Below are positions 5,738-7,704 of a DNA stretch of 7,704 nucleotides, piece by piece (the stretch's first letter is position 1; each line of letters begins with the position of its first letter). The translations under genes were made by a program, and so were the position numbers. Origin of the DNA: Pseudomonadota bacterium (lineage in GTDB: Bacteria; Pseudomonadota; Alphaproteobacteria; Acetobacterales; Acetobacteraceae); the NCBI GenBank assembly GCA_021807975.1, contig JAKBCJ010000220.1:1-7704 (forward strand), written 5' to 3'. The notes under the pieces were generated by a model. That model was given only the letters and a program-made list of their open reading frames with translations. It made no database searches and was not told the origin of the DNA.

Positions 5738-7270
5738 GTGGTCAGCCGACACCTTACGAAGTCTCGCTACATGGCTGGCCTGCAATGCCTGCGCCGTCTC
5801 TGGCTGCAGGTTCACGAGCCGCATGACTACGAGATCCCCGCACCCGGCTCCCCGCTCGATATCGGTCAGGAGATTGGCCAAAAAGCCCACCTTCTGTTCC
5901 CGGGCGGCATATTGATTGGCGAAGAGCCGTGGCAACATGCTCAGGCTGTCGAAAGGACGGCGGCCTTGATGCTGGACCCCACAGTTCCCGCGATCTTCGA
6001 GGCCGCGTTTGTGCACGACAACATTCGCGTGCGGGTCGATGTGCTAGAACGTCGTGCCGGTGGATGGGGCCTGCTGGAGGTCAAAAGTAGCAGCCGGGTC
6101 AAGGATCATTACCTCGACGATATCGCATTGCAGGCTCATGTGCTGATGGGCGCAGGCGTCCCGCTCGCCAAGATTGAGTTGCTCCACATTGATACCAGCT
6201 ACGTTCGCGGCGCCGGGGAGATTGAATGGCCGGCTTTTTTCGCCAAGGTGGACGTAGCGAGGGAAGTGGCAGTACGACAGGCGAGCCTGCCCAACCAGTT
6301 GCCCAGCCTGCACGCATGCCTGGAACAAGAAGCGGCGCCACAAGTTGAACCGGGGGGTCATTGCGGCAATCCGTACGAGTGCGAATTCTGGGGCCGCTGC
6401 ACCGCTGACAAACCTGGCGACTGGATTGTTTACCTGCCAAATCTGACGCCATCGCGGGCTGGTGCGCTCGATGCGCTCGGCGTCACGGCGATTTCCGAAA
6501 TACCCCGGGATTTTCCTTTGAGCTGGAAACAGGAAGTCATTCGGGACTCAATCGTCAGCGGCCGGCCTTATGTAGCAGCCAGGTTGCCGGCATTGCTAAG
6601 CGGTTTCGGACCGCCTGCCTGTTATCTGGATTTCGAGGCGATGATGCCGCCTATCCCGCTCTATGCCGGGACGAGGCCTTATCAGACCTTGCCATTCCAA
6701 TGGTCGTTGCACATCGCGGCCGCGGATGGGTCGCTGACCCATCAGGATTTTCTGGCCCCCGTAGATGGCGACCCGAGGCGACTATTTGCCGAAACGCTGA
6801 TTGCCGCGCTAACCGGACCAAATACTCCGATCGTCGTTTATTCGTCATACGAACAAACGCGCCTTAAGGAACTCGCCGGCCAATTCCCCGACCTCGGGCC
6901 AGCCCTGACCGCTATCATCGAACGGCTTGTCGATCTGCTGCCGGTTGTGCGCGGCGCCGTCTATTTTCCGGCGTTCGGATTCAGCAATTCCATCAAGTCG
7001 GTGGCGCCGGCGTTGAGCCCCGGATTTGGGTACGACGATCTTGCCGACGTCGCCGATGGCATGTCGGCCGCCGGAATTTTTCTGGGCCTTGCCTCCGGTA
7101 AGACCGCCGATCCGAATGAGGTTCGACGGCTTAGAAATGCGCTGGTGGCGTACTGCACCCGCGATACGATGGCGATGGTCGAAGTGCATCGTGCGCTGAT
7201 GGCGTTGTCCGGCGATATCGAAGGTGCCGCAAGCACCAGCGCGTCCGCATCTGACGCGCTGGTAAAGTAG
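5738..7270 (+). CDS. DUF2779-type protein: Cas4-like Fe-S nuclease fused to a DEDD exonuclease-like domain
   Basis: This encodes 510 residues with two nuclease-like halves. The N-terminal half (about 1-225) resembles Cas4/RecB nucleases: H51 (GQKAH), D101 in VRVDVLERR, E114 and K116 in LLEVKSS, and a downstream Q132 give a full PD-(D/E)XK set. C17 (LQCLRR) with C209, C215 and C221 (HCGNPYECEFWGRC) form the four-cysteine iron-sulfur pattern of Cas4 and AddB. The C-terminal half (about 294-490) is RNase H-like: D298 and E300 in CYLDFEAM, IVVYSSYEQTRLKEL at 365-379, and YCTRDTMAM at 472-480 with D476, matching DEDD exonuclease motifs. The overall pattern matches DUF2779 proteins, whose role is not established as far as I know. 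The start is GTG 5738, with GGAGA (5726-5730) 7 bases upstream; ATG 5712 is in another frame and stops at 5738. The last 15 residues are a Ser/Ala-rich tail. It is probably a DNA- or RNA-degrading enzyme; no helicase is encoded nearby. Confidence 0.87.
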   Translation: MVSRHLTKSRYMAGLQCLRRLWLQVHEPHDYEIPAPGSPLDIGQEIGQKAHLLFPGGILIGEEPWQHAQAVERTAALMLDPTVPAIFEAAFVHDNIRVRVDVLERRAGGWGLLEVKSSSRVKDHYLDDIALQAHVLMGAGVPLAKIELLHIDTSYVRGAGEIEWPAFFAKVDVAREVAVRQASLPNQLPSLHACLEQEAAPQVEPGGHCGNPYECEFWGRCTADKPGDWIVYLPNLTPSRAGALDALGVTAISEIPRDFPLSWKQEVIRDSIVSGRPYVAARLPALLSGFGPPACYLDFEAMMPPIPLYAGTRPYQTLPFQWSLHIAAADGSLTHQDFLAPVDGDPRRLFAETLIAALTGPNTPIVVYSSYEQTRLKELAGQFPDLGPALTAIIERLVDLLPVVRGAVYFPAFGFSNSIKSVAPALSPGFGYDDLADVADGMSAAGIFLGLASGKTADPNEVRRLRNALVAYCTRDTMAMVEVHRALMALSGDIEGAASTSASASDALVK

Positions 7271-7296
7271 AGGCGTGGTCGAGAAGGAGCGGTTAA

Positions 7297-7704
7297 ATGG
7301 CGGGAGACATCCAAGGAGACGATCCGGGTCCACCACACCAGCGCCCGGAACCCTTCCAGGGGAGGCCGGAGGACGCCGAGCCAGCGGTTGGGATCTTCTG
7401 GTTTGCCGTTGATGCCGCAGGTATTCGCGGTATGCTCGCGCAAGTTTGCCGGCTGGCCGACGCTGAACCCTATGGCGACTGTTTGACTTTTCCGGACGGA
7501 CATTACGAAGTCTGGACCCGTTGGCAACGAATAGGCCCACCTGACCGCGCGCTCGCGGCAACCGTTAAAGAAACAGAATATGATGAATGGCCACGGGGGC
7601 GGATCGTGTTCGATCGAGCCATTGATCGGTTTATCGTCTATGCCGACCGGCGCATCACATCGTTGGGTCTGACCGGACGGATCGTTGAATATTTCCGGCT
7701 CCCC
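7297..7704 (+). CDS. Conserved-looking hypothetical protein, C-terminus cut by window end
   Basis: The frame is open for 136 codons from ATG 7297 to the window edge. The first 30 residues are rich in proline, glutamate and aspartate and probably disordered. A folded part follows: VGIFWFAVDAAG at 31-42, AEPYGDCLTFPDGHYEVW at 57-74, and EYDEWPRGRIVFDRA at 97-111, then FIVYADRRI at 115-123. From memory, the YGDCLT, GHYExW and EYxxWPRGRIVFDR segments recur in a family of short uncharacterised proteobacterial proteins, so the gene is probably nearly complete here. There is no signal peptide or membrane segment. AAGGAG (7284-7289) is 7 bases before the ATG, and only 26 bases separate it from the stop of the DUF2779 gene, so the two are likely co-transcribed. 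Function is unknown; I know of no catalytic motif in it. Confidence 0.78.
   Translation, partial: MAGDIQGDDPGPPHQRPEPFQGRPEDAEPAVGIFWFAVDAAGIRGMLAQVCRLADAEPYGDCLTFPDGHYEVWTRWQRIGPPDRALAATVKETEYDEWPRGRIVFDRAIDRFIVYADRRITSLGLTGRIVEYFRLP

Noticed and set aside
5738..7270. Reading the Cas4-like domain as evidence of a CRISPR-Cas locus
   Set aside because: No repeat-spacer array and no other cas gene is present. The fusion to a DEDD-like domain points to the DUF2779 family rather than to adaptation Cas4.
6845..7561. Minus-strand open frame of 238 codons at the right edge
   Set aside because: It is antisense to the exonuclease domain of the DUF2779 gene and to the following gene, both of which have better ribosome sites and recognisable motifs.

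Overview
The window looks like a chromosomal segment of a GC-rich proteobacterium, most likely an alphaproteobacterium. This is an inference from the high GC content (one sampled 60-base row of the large enzyme gene is 75% GC), Shine-Dalgarno-led starts, and the resemblance of several proteins to families I associate with Rhizobiales and Rhodospirillales. I see no rRNA, tRNA, insertion sequence or CRISPR array.

Layout. (1) The left edge holds the N-terminal 88 codons of a minus-strand DNA methyltransferase of the N-4/N-6 type, cut by the window start and recognised by its TSPPYN motif IV. (2) A short intergenic stretch follows, with a hairpin behind the next gene and a CATGT-N5-ACATG inverted repeat upstream of the methyltransferase. 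(3) 502-2883 (minus) encodes a 793-residue thiamine-diphosphate enzyme of the AceE/transketolase type, with no E2 or E3 genes beside it. (4) 2884-3183 is non-coding and has one perfect 8-bp inverted repeat. (5) From 3184 to the right edge lies a compact accessory block. On the minus strand, in order of transcription, it encodes a resolvase-like protein with a degenerate active site fused to an unknown C-terminal domain (4809-5606), a WYL-domain transcriptional regulator (3759-4766) and a small, low-GC protein with a degenerate nuclease-like core (3184-3669). Diverging on the plus strand are a DUF2779-type protein that joins a Cas4-like iron-sulfur nuclease to a DEDD exonuclease-like domain (5738-7270) and, 26 bases later, a conserved-looking hypothetical protein cut by the window end (7297 onward).

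How they may work together. The two divergent transcription units share one 131-base intergenic region carrying an inverted pair of GTTTCGGA words. The WYL regulator is a natural candidate to act there. A WYL regulator beside DNA-processing and recombinase-like proteins, a GC dip, and a methyltransferase within 3 kb together fit a defence or mobile-DNA island. I know of no described system with this exact set of genes. That is a hypothesis from gene content; the sequence does not demonstrate function.
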